The notes under the pieces were generated by a model. That model saw only the letters and a list, made by a program, of their open reading frames with translations. It searched no databases and was not told the origin of the DNA. Both the position numbers and the translations under genes were made by a program. Of a stretch of DNA of 64,000 nucleotides, positions 17,107-24,945 are shown piece by piece. Every line of letters starts with the position of its first letter. Position 1 is the stretch's first letter. The stretch spans positions 1 through 64,000 of the forward strand of contig CAZLCS010000012.1 in the NCBI GenBank assembly GCA_964557955.1, given 5' to 3'. This DNA comes from JALOOX01 sp964557955. GTDB taxonomy: Bacteria; Desulfobacterota; Syntrophobacteria; Syntrophobacterales; Syntrophobacteraceae.

Positions 17107-19521
17107 TCAAGCCCTCCCGAGAATCTTATTACATAAAGCCCTGATCCGACTGGTAGCAACTGGATCCAAATTCTGACAAAGCTCAAGCGCTTCTCTCGCA
17201 TACTCAAGCGCTTCACTATGCCGACTCATTTGAAGATGAAGAAGTCCCAGATTTAGCATACAGCCGGCCTCAGTAATCTCGGCTCCAGGGAAGCGCTGAC
17301 AAATCCTCAGGACATGGCTATAGCATTTATCTGCTTCTTCAAAACGGCCAGTTCTCGAGTACAGATTTGCTAGACTCATCATACAATTGGCCTGTTTGAG
17401 GTCTGTTCCGGGGATACGTCGATAGATTTTCAGAGCTTCTCCATACAACCGCTCGGCTTCGGCTAACCGTCCAGTGCTCCAATAGACTACCCCCAGGTTA
17501 TGCGTGCAGCGAGCCTGTTCAAGGTCGGTTCCAGCAATACCCTCACAGAGATTCAGAGCCTCAATAAAGGATCGCTCAGCTTCCGAAAAACGGCCAGTAC
17601 TCTGATAAACATTACCGAGTCCCACAGTGGCCGCAACCTGTTCAATTTCAGTTCCGGGAACATGCCTGTAGGTCCCTAAAGCCTGTTCAAAGTACCGCTC
17701 GGCCTCTGCAAAACGGCCAGTGCTGCAGTAGATAAACCCCAGGTTATGCGTGCAGCGAGCTTTTTCAATGTCGGTTCCGGGAATCCGCCGAAAAAACTCC
17801 AAAGCTTCACCATAGCACTGCTCCGCTTCTCCAAATTGGCCGACACTCTCATAAACTACACCTATGTTCATTATGCAGTTGGCCTTTTGACGTTCGATTC
17901 CTGGGATTTGCCGATAGATCGCTAGCGCTTCTCTATGGCAGCGCTCCGCTTCTCCAAACTGGCCGGTGCTCTTGTAAACGATACCCAGGTTCATCATGCA
18001 GTTGGCTTGGTCAAGTTCTGTTCCAGGGATTTGCCGATAGATCGCTAGCGCTTCTCTAAGGCAGCGCTCCGCTTCTCTGTATCGGGCAGTGCTCTCGGCG
18101 ACCGCCCCGAGGTTGTCAAGGCAACCAGCCTGCTCAATTGATGTTCCAGGGATTCGCCGAAAGATCTCCAAAGCTTCGTTATGGCAGCGCCCCGCTTCCA
18201 TCAGGCGACCAGTGTCCCAGTATGCGCGCCCTAGAGCCACCGTGCACCATGCCTCTTCAATTTCGCTTCCGAGAATCCGCCTGAATCTTTTACGGGCTTC
18301 ATCAAATTGCCCTGCCGCCTTTCCGTGCTGGCCTAAGGTTGCATAGGCTTTTCCTCTGGTATACCAACTGGCTGGTGAATCATCCACTGCCTCCGAGGGA
18401 GTTCTGAAGGGGTGAAATTTCGCTTCGTAGACATCAGACAATTCCTTACGCAGGGCCGATAGACTAGGATAACGGTCCTTTGGATGGGATTGAAGGGTGT
18501 GTGCCAGGATGATCTGAACTGAAGGAGATAAATCAGCTCCAGGCGTTCTATGATTAGTGTTTTCAAGATAGCTCCTGGCTAACGAGAGACTATCTCGCGC
18601 TGCAGAACATATGGGAAAAGGGTGTTGCCCCAGAAAAGCTGTCAGAACGATTAGCCCGATGGCGAATTGATCGGCACGATGGTCCAGAGGGAAATCGTAA
18701 CAAACAAGCCTCTCTCCCCTGTGCCGCCAATAGGCCAGGACCTGCTCTGGGGCCATGTAGCCAAAAGTGCCGAACACCCCTGAACTGAAATCTGTCACTT
18801 TGAACACTCCATCAGCGGCCATCATGATGTTATCTGGCTTGAGGTCGAGATGGACCTTTAAACCATGGCGATAGGTGTGAAGCAAACCGTCGCAGAGCTG
18901 AATGCCCAACTCCAAGCATGCCTTGAGGCTCAGCCGATTGTTCTCGGCGAGGTGGCGCTCCAGGCTCCCCATGGGCATAAAACGGGACAAGATGAAAGGG
19001 ACATTCCTCTGAAATGATGGGTGAACGATGTTTTTCAGCGCAACCAGGGGAACGACATTGGGATGCTGGCCCATCTCGAGCCAGGGGAGGGCCTCTTCAA
19101 GAAATGATTGGGCGATTTTTTCTTGGGCGGTCTGGGGCAGAAGCAGATAATCAGCTCTTAGAAAGGACTGCAGCGTCTTGGCGGCATAGGTCCTGGTCTC
19201 TCCGAATTGTATGGATTCCACAATGTAGACAAGCCCAACGCCCCCTGCCCGAAGTCCAACCACCTTGGTCTCTTTATCTCCGAACTCTTGACCGTAGGTC
19301 CAGGGAAGATTGATGCCACGGCCTCGCAGTCTCGCTTCGGCCGCACGGCTTTCCGCGTCGGGCCACGAACTTGCTGCAACGGGTTCGACCCTTGCGGGCA
19401 CTGGGTCATTTCCAAGGCTCTCAAGCCGCCAGCGCATGAGGGTGATTTCAGGACCTTCACCCCTGAGGATGTCAGTGATCGGCGTTGAAAGGTCCTTTTC
19501 GTCTTCGGTAGGCACGCTCAT
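17107..19521 (-). CDS. Ser/Thr protein kinase with a long array of 40-residue TPR-like repeats (HLD/DFS type)
   Basis: Protein of 804 residues, sister of 6070-8253. The N-terminal motif GINLPWTYGQEFGDK (about 70-84) precedes the kinase domain (about 88-375): glycine loop LRAGGVGLV, lysine in YAAKTL, catalytic loop HLDLKPDN, TDFS for DFG, GTFGYMAPEQ. About ten units of 40 residues then follow, centred on IPGTELDQANCMMNLG and FGEAERCHREALAIY. Two neighbouring units are almost identical at the DNA level, a sign of recent unit duplication. The start is supported by AAGGAGGG upstream. Cytoplasmic; substrate unknown. It is separated from the PP2C gene by only 73 bases and could be cotranscribed with it. 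Confidence 0.9.
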   Translation of the reverse strand: MSVPTEDEKDLSTPITDILRGEGPEITLMRWRLESLGNDPVPARVEPVAASSWPDAESRAAEARLRGRGINLPWTYGQEFGDKETKVVGLRAGGVGLVYIVESIQFGETRTYAAKTLQSFLRADYLLLPQTAQEKIAQSFLEEALPWLEMGQHPNVVPLVALKNIVHPSFQRNVPFILSRFMPMGSLERHLAENNRLSLKACLELGIQLCDGLLHTYRHGLKVHLDLKPDNIMMAADGVFKVTDFSSGVFGTFGYMAPEQVLAYWRHRGERLVCYDFPLDHRADQFAIGLIVLTAFLGQHPFPICSAARDSLSLARSYLENTNHRTPGADLSPSVQIILAHTLQSHPKDRYPSLSALRKELSDVYEAKFHPFRTPSEAVDDSPASWYTRGKAYATLGQHGKAAGQFDEARKRFRRILGSEIEEAWCTVALGRAYWDTGRLMEAGRCHNEALEIFRRIPGTSIEQAGCLDNLGAVAESTARYREAERCLREALAIYRQIPGTELDQANCMMNLGIVYKSTGQFGEAERCHREALAIYRQIPGIERQKANCIMNIGVVYESVGQFGEAEQCYGEALEFFRRIPGTDIEKARCTHNLGFIYCSTGRFAEAERYFEQALGTYRHVPGTEIEQVAATVGLGNVYQSTGRFSEAERSFIEALNLCEGIAGTDLEQARCTHNLGVVYWSTGRLAEAERLYGEALKIYRRIPGTDLKQANCMMSLANLYSRTGRFEEADKCYSHVLRICQRFPGAEITEAGCMLNLGLLHLQMSRHSEALEYAREALELCQNLDPVATSRIRALCNKILGRA
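17852..18091 (-). repeat. Two near-identical 120-bp units of the TPR array
   Basis: The two units share long identical stretches, for example gatttgccgatagatcgcta followed by gcgcttctct, at a period of 120 bases (40 codons). More diverged units flank them. Such arrays expand and contract by slippage or recombination, so repeat number may differ between strains. Confidence 0.7.
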
Positions 19522-19594
19522 GGTGTTAGCCCTCCTTGGTTAACCCCTTCTCGAATCGATCGAAAACCTTTTGTCCGCTGCTGATCAGGGAGAA

Positions 19595-20320
19595 CTATTT
19601 CCAACCCCGCACGACTAGGACGGTGACGTTGTCCACCCCACCCGCATTGTTCGCTGCTTCGACCAGCATCTCGCAAGCCTCCTGAGGATGGACGGTTTTC
19701 ACCAGGATGGCTCGGATATCCTCATCGCGAAGCATGTCGGTGAGCCCGTCGCTGCAAAGGAGGAGCGTCTCGCCGGCGTAAGGCAATTCCTGGAGGTCCA
19801 CCTCCAACACAATATCCATGCCCAGAGCTCGGGTGACCACTCCTCGTCCCGGGTGGTTTTTTGCCTCCACCTCGGTGATCCGTCTTTCCTGGATCAGCCT
19901 GAACACCAGCGAGTGATCGTTGGTGAGCCGCGTCAGGCTCGACTCACTCAGGATGTAAGCCCTGCTGTCCCCGACGTGGCCGACGAGCAATCGATCTTCC
20001 CGAAGCACGGCCACGACCAGGGTTGTTCCCATCTGGTGACAATTGGGGTCATCCAGGGACTGGAGGTAAACCGCCCGATTAGCGATCTGAAAAGCCTCCT
20101 CCAGGTCGTGCAGCGACACCTCATCCCGCAGGTGTGCCACAAACCGCCCGATTTCCTCTACTGCGAGCCGGCTCGCCACCTCTCCCGCACGGTGGCCGCC
20201 CATTCCATCGGCAACAGCGAAGACTCCACTGGCTTCGTCGACGAAATAGGCATCCTCGTTGGTGGATCGCCTCTTGCCCAGATCGGTCCGGGCTCCCACG
20301 AGCAATCGCATGCCCGTCAT
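19595..20320 (-). CDS. PP2C-family Ser/Thr protein phosphatase
   Basis: Protein of 241 residues, the normal length of a soluble bacterial PP2C (PppA/PrpC/Stp type). The family's metal-binding motifs are in order: RSTNEDAYF, ADGMGGHRAGE, GDSRAY, LLLCSDGLTDML and the C-terminal DNVTVLVV. It should remove phosphate from Ser/Thr residues phosphorylated by the neighbouring kinases, in a Mn/Mg-dependent way. Its ATG overlaps the stop of the FHA gene (ATGA), which in turn overlaps the kinase gene, so the three are translationally coupled. Confidence 0.95.
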   Translation of the reverse strand: MTGMRLLVGARTDLGKRRSTNEDAYFVDEASGVFAVADGMGGHRAGEVASRLAVEEIGRFVAHLRDEVSLHDLEEAFQIANRAVYLQSLDDPNCHQMGTTLVVAVLREDRLLVGHVGDSRAYILSESSLTRLTNDHSLVFRLIQERRITEVEAKNHPGRGVVTRALGMDIVLEVDLQELPYAGETLLLCSDGLTDMLRDEDIRAILVKTVHPQEACEMLVEAANNAGGVDNVTVLVVRGWK

Positions 20321-20670
20321 GCTCCGAGGAACTTCAGCCAGAGGGAACGCCCCAGGATGATGATGTCTCCGGGCTCGATCTCCACCCGGTCCCCGGGAAA
20401 CGGGGGAGCCTCGTTTCTCCGCCGAATTTCCAACCGTTCCCCGGTCGTCCTCAACACCACGGTTCCATTGGTGCTCCCTTTTCCGTCGTTGCCCACGTCG
20501 ACCAGATGGAATCGATCGTTCTCATGGAGCATCTCGGCATGCAGGCTGCTCATCGTCCCGGCATAGGGAAAAGGGAAGTCATTGGCGATGCCCCGACCCA
20601 GGGAGACCTTGTCGGCCGGCACGGTGCACTGCTCGCCGTCCTGGGGTCCGAACAGGATTTCGATTCTCAC
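20317..20670 (-). CDS. Small FHA-domain protein
   Basis: Protein of 117 residues with start GTG at 20670, chosen because it overlaps the kinase stop (GTGA) and has AAGGAG eight bases upstream. A longer frame exists but lies inside the kinase gene. Nearly the whole protein is one FHA domain: VSLGRGIANDFPFP, SSLHAEM, DVGNDGKGSTNGTVV, ending with IILGRSLWLKFLGA. FHA domains bind phosphothreonine peptides, so this is a likely reader of the kinase's output. It resembles the Fha partner of PpkA/PppA in type VI secretion regulation by architecture of the locus, not by length. Confidence 0.9.
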   Translation of the reverse strand: MRIEILFGPQDGEQCTVPADKVSLGRGIANDFPFPYAGTMSSLHAEMLHENDRFHLVDVGNDGKGSTNGTVVLRTTGERLEIRRRNEAPPFPGDRVEIEPGDIIILGRSLWLKFLGA

Positions 20671-21968
20671 AGTCTCAACTCCTTCGTGATGTCTTCCGAT
20701 CGGAGCCCGTGCTGCCGGAGCAGGTGGGTGAAGAAGGTTTCCTCCTCCAGAAGGCATCGAAGAAATACCTCCTCGCTCACCCCATCCGAGAAGCGTTGCC
20801 TGGCGGAATCCACGATCCGCCGGAGGCGGGGTGCGACCACCCCAGGGCCGGGACCGGCCTCGATGCGCCTGAGACCAATGAAGATCTTCTCTCTCAGCGC
20901 TTTAGCCGCAACACCGCCTTCACCGAAAAGAGCGGGAAGCAGGTAGCCTCTCTCGAGAAGGACCCACAGGATGTGCTCGAGCCCCAGGTATCCATTGGCG
21001 GTTTTGCCCCGCATGGGGGTCAGGCTGAAAAAGGCCGCCCTCTCGAAGGCCTCCAGCATGTCTTCCTTCATTCCGGACAAAAGCCCATCCTTCTCGGCCT
21101 CCCACATTCTCATGAAGGCCTGCTCACGCTCGCGGCGCTGGGAGTTCATGAAGCTCGTGAGATCCGGTTTCGCCTGGCGTCCCATTTCGGTGGTGGCGCA
21201 GGCCGTGGCGTGGACCCCGCAGCCGATATAGGGCGCCAGGGCCTCGATGACCTCGTCCGCAGTGCCGCGATCCTCGGGAAGAGAGGCACACATCCTGCGC
21301 AGGGCTTCCGCAAGACCTGTTGGCCTCAGGCATTCCAGAAACCGCTCGCCATCCCTGCCCCGGCTATTCCCCCCAAGCGATTCCAGCAGGCAGATGCCCA
21401 GGCTGTAGATATCGCTCGCCGGGGAGTGCTCCGCCCCCCGCATCACCTCGGGGGCCGAGTATCCCTGCTTGAAGGCCACCCCCCGCGTGACATCGCGCCG
21501 TGAGGCCAGGCCGAAGTCCCCCAGCCGCGGCAGATCCTCCGAGTCGAAAAAGATATTGTCCGGTGAGATGTCGCGGTGACAGACGCCGATGTCGTGCATG
21601 TCCCGGAGCGCGTGCGCCATGCAGAAGATGGCGCGGACCGCCTGGTCGGGCGCGATGCCCGCTCGCATCCTGGTTCTCAAGCTTCCGAGCTGCATGTATT
21701 CCATCAGGATGTACGGGTAGTGGGAGTCGATGCCGCTGGCTCCCAGGAGCCTCACGAAATGGGGCCTGTGGTTGAAAAGCCCCATGATCATCACCTCGTT
21801 GAAAAAATCGGTCTGATCCAGGGACGGGTCGGTATAGAGCTTGAGCGCTGCCTCACCCAACCGCCGGTTTTCCACCAGGTAAACCTCGGCAAATCCCCCT
21901 CTCCCGATGGGGCGCGCAACGACCCACTCATCGAGTCGATCCCCCGGCTGCAGTACATATTCATCCAT
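20667..21968 (-). CDS. Ser/Thr protein kinase with a C-terminal Clp-N-like domain
   Basis: Start ATG at 21968 (MDEYVLQPG), preceded by GAGGG at good spacing; 433 residues. The kinase domain covers about 10-265: glycine loop GRGGFAEV, AALKLY lysine, HRDISPDN (the catalytic-loop Lys is Ser), GDFG, YSAPEVM. From about 315 the sequence changes to a helical domain (AFERAAFFSLTP ... YLGLEHILWVLLERG ... LRRIVDSARQR ... SEEVFLRCLLEEE) with the two-repeat pattern of ClpA/ClpB N-domains. That domain may dock onto or mimic the N-domain of the Clp protein at 28705-31068. Translationally coupled to FHA and PP2C genes. Confidence 0.88.
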   Translation of the reverse strand: MDEYVLQPGDRLDEWVVARPIGRGGFAEVYLVENRRLGEAALKLYTDPSLDQTDFFNEVMIMGLFNHRPHFVRLLGASGIDSHYPYILMEYMQLGSLRTRMRAGIAPDQAVRAIFCMAHALRDMHDIGVCHRDISPDNIFFDSEDLPRLGDFGLASRRDVTRGVAFKQGYSAPEVMRGAEHSPASDIYSLGICLLESLGGNSRGRDGERFLECLRPTGLAEALRRMCASLPEDRGTADEVIEALAPYIGCGVHATACATTEMGRQAKPDLTSFMNSQRREREQAFMRMWEAEKDGLLSGMKEDMLEAFERAAFFSLTPMRGKTANGYLGLEHILWVLLERGYLLPALFGEGGVAAKALREKIFIGLRRIEAGPGPGVVAPRLRRIVDSARQRFSDGVSEEVFLRCLLEEETFFTHLLRQHGLRSEDITKELRL

Positions 21969-22010
21969 TGGCTCGCCCTCGTTCTTCACATCCTCGGTTC
22001 ATGCATCCGG

Positions 22011-23363
22011 TCACCCCCCAGCTCTTTCCCCCTTGAGCGCGCGCTTTTCGAGGGGGTAGTCCCAGTAGAGGGCCTCTACAGCCGGTCTGGCCCCAATCAC
22101 CAAGATCCTCAGCGCGGAAAGCTTTCGACTGCCATCCATGGCAAAGGTCGTGTCGGAAACCCCGATGTCGATGCCCACACCACCGCAGCTGGGGAGCCAG
22201 AGCTGGGCGATCTCGTAACCGTTCTTCAGATCCCGGCGCTGTTCAAACTTCTTCACGTTGCAAAGACCCGGGAGCTCGCGTTGCACAGGGGTTTCAGGAA
22301 GGGTGCAATCCTTGAGCAAAACGTCCACGTCGAGGCCGGCTTTCTGAAACACATCCTTGAACTTCATGATCTTTGCCAGGGCCACCAGGCGATAGAGGTT
22401 CTCGAGGTCTTTGTAGATCGGCCTCTCCCTGGCGATGTCGGCATATCTGGCGCTGAAGCTCCTGGTGAACTCGACAGCCAGAGGACTGCCCTCTCCGCTG
22501 CCCGTGATCTGCCCTCTCTGGTTCAGGTACTCGGCCTCGGTGAGGAGCACGACGGGGCACTGGTCGATCTCGACCACCCCCTCATCCTCCAGGTAGCGGT
22601 TCTCTCCCGGATAGAACCAGAAGCGGTTCATGGCAGCGAGGGGAATGGATGAAGATCGCCCCTGGGACATATCCTCCTTGATTCGGTCCAGAGTCATGTC
22701 GGTGAGGCTGCTGAATTCGGGGATGGCCAGGCTGTCCGACCCGTCCACGAGCCTTTTCATGTCATAGTCGGCCTTCACCATGGCCCAGGCGAATCGGGAG
22801 TCAAAGGGGATGCCCAGCACCCGCACTTCTTGAGGATTGCCGCAGACTTCGCGCCACTGGCCGATGCCCTTTTCGACACTATCGGGAGAGGATCCGCCAA
22901 GGGCTTGCTTGGCGATTTCCTGAAGCCGAGCCATGACTTTGGGATCGGGATCGATCGAGCATCCGGGGTGGCTGTAATAGATCGTATTCCCCTTGCGCTC
23001 GGCATATTTCATCCACGCGTTCCGCAATGCGATGACAAAATCCTCCAGGTTCAGAGGGGGGAGGCTGCTGTCCACCTCCCCGAAGAGGATCACGTCATGG
23101 TTGGCGTTGTCCAGAACGTAGCCGTTGATGCTCGTTATCCCGGCAAGGTGCCGCACCTCGGGAGGGCATTTGAGCAGGCTTCGACACTCTTTCACCTTCT
23201 TCTGAAGAACCTTGAGGGAGACGGCCCTGTCCCCGGAACCCGCTGGGATGGTGGACTCGACTCTCGGAGGGGGCTTCTTCTCGGTTTTGGCCTCGCACCC
23301 GAAAGCCAGGGACAAGCTCAACAGCAGAAGCGGCAGCGCGAGCAGTTGAGTGACCTGTGTCAT
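22011..23363 (-). CDS. Lipoprotein with a duplicated-family envelope domain (also twice in 39871-43104)
   Basis: Protein of 450 residues with a signal peptide and lipobox (SLAFGC). The conserved segments are HLAGITSINGYVLD, ILFGEVDSSLPPLNLEDF, CSIDPDP, AMVKADYDMKRLVDG and NRFWFYPGE. The same order occurs twice in the large protein at 39871-43104, so this is one domain family. From memory it recalls planctomycete DUF1598 proteins (SIDP and ADYxMK motifs), but I cannot verify that. It should be anchored in the outer or inner membrane facing the periplasm. It lies 42 bases upstream of the kinase gene, in the same orientation. Enzymatic function unknown. Confidence 0.85.
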   Translation of the reverse strand: MTQVTQLLALPLLLLSLSLAFGCEAKTEKKPPPRVESTIPAGSGDRAVSLKVLQKKVKECRSLLKCPPEVRHLAGITSINGYVLDNANHDVILFGEVDSSLPPLNLEDFVIALRNAWMKYAERKGNTIYYSHPGCSIDPDPKVMARLQEIAKQALGGSSPDSVEKGIGQWREVCGNPQEVRVLGIPFDSRFAWAMVKADYDMKRLVDGSDSLAIPEFSSLTDMTLDRIKEDMSQGRSSSIPLAAMNRFWFYPGENRYLEDEGVVEIDQCPVVLLTEAEYLNQRGQITGSGEGSPLAVEFTRSFSARYADIARERPIYKDLENLYRLVALAKIMKFKDVFQKAGLDVDVLLKDCTLPETPVQRELPGLCNVKKFEQRRDLKNGYEIAQLWLPSCGGVGIDIGVSDTTFAMDGSRKLSALRILVIGARPAVEALYWDYPLEKRALKGERAGG

Positions 23364-23483
23364 GTCTGTTCCTCTCTTCCGATGCAGATGCGTTGATGCT
23401 CGTGCAGGTCCGAAAGGTTTTTCGCCTGATGTGCTTTGGCCGAAACGGCGGTCCGGACCTCCTTACGAACAGGTTTCATGGCC

Positions 23484-24686
23484 CTACCAGCTGAGAGCGT
23501 CCCCCGACGGCCTGGACCCGAGCACTTTCTCCCTGATCGCCCGGCCTCCCTTTCCGCCCGGTTCCGGTTGAGGGGAGACTTCCACCCCGCCGACCGGATC
23601 AACCGTCGCAGCCTGAGGTGGCGGTGGCGGCGGGGGTGGGGGGGGTGGCGGAGGCGGTGGACCGGATGAGCTCCCCTTCGAATCGGAGGGATCCTCCTCA
23701 TCCTGCCGCCGCGGCGAACGGGACTTGGGGGGAGTCTTCCCACCTGAGTGACTCGGTTTGTCGAACAGGGCGTTCCGCAACTCCGAGCCGCTCATCTTCC
23801 CAAGTTTGTGGTATGCCTTGCCATCGTACTCTTTCACCTGAAACGAATAGCCCGATTTCATGAACTCAACGTGATGTTTGAAGAAACGATTGATCCCTGG
23901 CTTCGAATCAATCCAAAAGATACGCAAGTTGGGACACTGGTGTTTCAGACGTTTGGCTGCGTCATGAAGCGCGACCATCCGCTCGTTCCATCGCAGAACG
24001 GGCAGAGCAGATTTATTGGGTCTTGCCGGAGCATCCCCGGCGGTATTGATGATGGCCAGGTTTCCACCCAGCGTGCCGTAGAGTTTTTCGACATCGGATT
24101 CCCACGCTCGCGCATCCACAAGGATCCCGGCATCGACGATTCTTCCTTTTGCCTTGGGCAATACCACGGAAGCCGCATAGCCTCCGTTGCTGGCCCATAT
24201 GCCTCTCACATTGACATCATGCGTTGCGGCCAGCTTTGCTCTCAGACTGGAGAGGGCATTCACGAAGCATTCCGTGAACCTGATCACATCTCCCTGTTCA
24301 ACGGGGTTGAAATAGGTGGATTTTCCAAGATCCTGAACGGTCCGGATCTCGAATTGAGTGGCTCCCTGGGCCATGGCCTGGTCCATCCTGGTCTGCATGA
24401 CCCTGAGAATGTCCTGGGACAGTTGCTGCCATTGCGCCTCGGTCTTGGGAAGATCGGTCCTTGGCATGGGGACCAGTATTTGAGCCAGAGTATCGTCCAC
24501 AACGATGGTCTTCACCTGCTCCGGGCTGAACATTTTGAAATCCTGCCCCAGCTCCATCCCTTTCTGCATCTGGCAGATTCCCATGTCCGTCCAGTAGATC
24601 ACCAATTCGCCCGCATCAGGGGAGGGATCAATCCAGGCCGAGAACAACGCCACGCCGATAGCAAGAACAACCCCCCACTTTTTCAT
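23484..24686 (-). CDS. Exported protein with a poly-proline C-terminal segment
   Basis: Start ATG at 24686 (MKKWGVVLAIGVALFSAW), a good signal peptide; 400 residues. Further upstream in-frame codons lie across the promoter and are unlikely starts. The body (about 30-310) begins ELVIYWTDMGICQ and resembles no family I can name; an alpha/beta vWA-like fold is possible because of segments such as VVLPKAKGRIVDAGILVDA, but no MIDAS is seen. Residues 330-400 hold a low-complexity tail: basic/acidic, then about 16 consecutive prolines, then acidic/glycine. It is driven by a cluster-type promoter at 24768-24796. Role unknown. Confidence 0.8.
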   Translation of the reverse strand: MKKWGVVLAIGVALFSAWIDPSPDAGELVIYWTDMGICQMQKGMELGQDFKMFSPEQVKTIVVDDTLAQILVPMPRTDLPKTEAQWQQLSQDILRVMQTRMDQAMAQGATQFEIRTVQDLGKSTYFNPVEQGDVIRFTECFVNALSSLRAKLAATHDVNVRGIWASNGGYAASVVLPKAKGRIVDAGILVDARAWESDVEKLYGTLGGNLAIINTAGDAPARPNKSALPVLRWNERMVALHDAAKRLKHQCPNLRIFWIDSKPGINRFFKHHVEFMKSGYSFQVKEYDGKAYHKLGKMSGSELRNALFDKPSHSGGKTPPKSRSPRRQDEEDPSDSKGSSSGPPPPPPPPPPPPPPPQAATVDPVGGVEVSPQPEPGGKGGRAIREKVLGSRPSGDALSW

Positions 24687-24767
24687 GTCAAGAGTCCTTC
24701 CACGCTCCGATGTCATGCATCTTGCCGATCCCTTCCTGGGAAGCCGGCGCTCAACCCTCTGCTGCAT

Positions 24768-24796
24768 ATAGGAGGTGACATGGCGTTTTCTCGCTC
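24768..24796 (-). promoter_or_regulatory. Cluster promoter motif upstream of the poly-proline exported protein
   Basis: Minus strand: GAGCGAGAA, 16 bases, then CTATATG. It lies 81 bases before the ATG at 24686. The spacing and both boxes agree exactly with four other intergenic sites in the window. Confidence 0.75.
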
Positions 24797-24945
24797 TTGA
24801 TTGAAAACAAAAACCCGGAAGCCGGTGGCCGGGAACGCAATTGCCGGAAAAGCGGCTGAGGGGCATACGGAAGCGCGGAAACGGCCGCTTTCGCACCAAG
24901 GCCCGCGCCTTGTCTCATGGCCGGGAACGGGTCCCCTGGCAGCGG

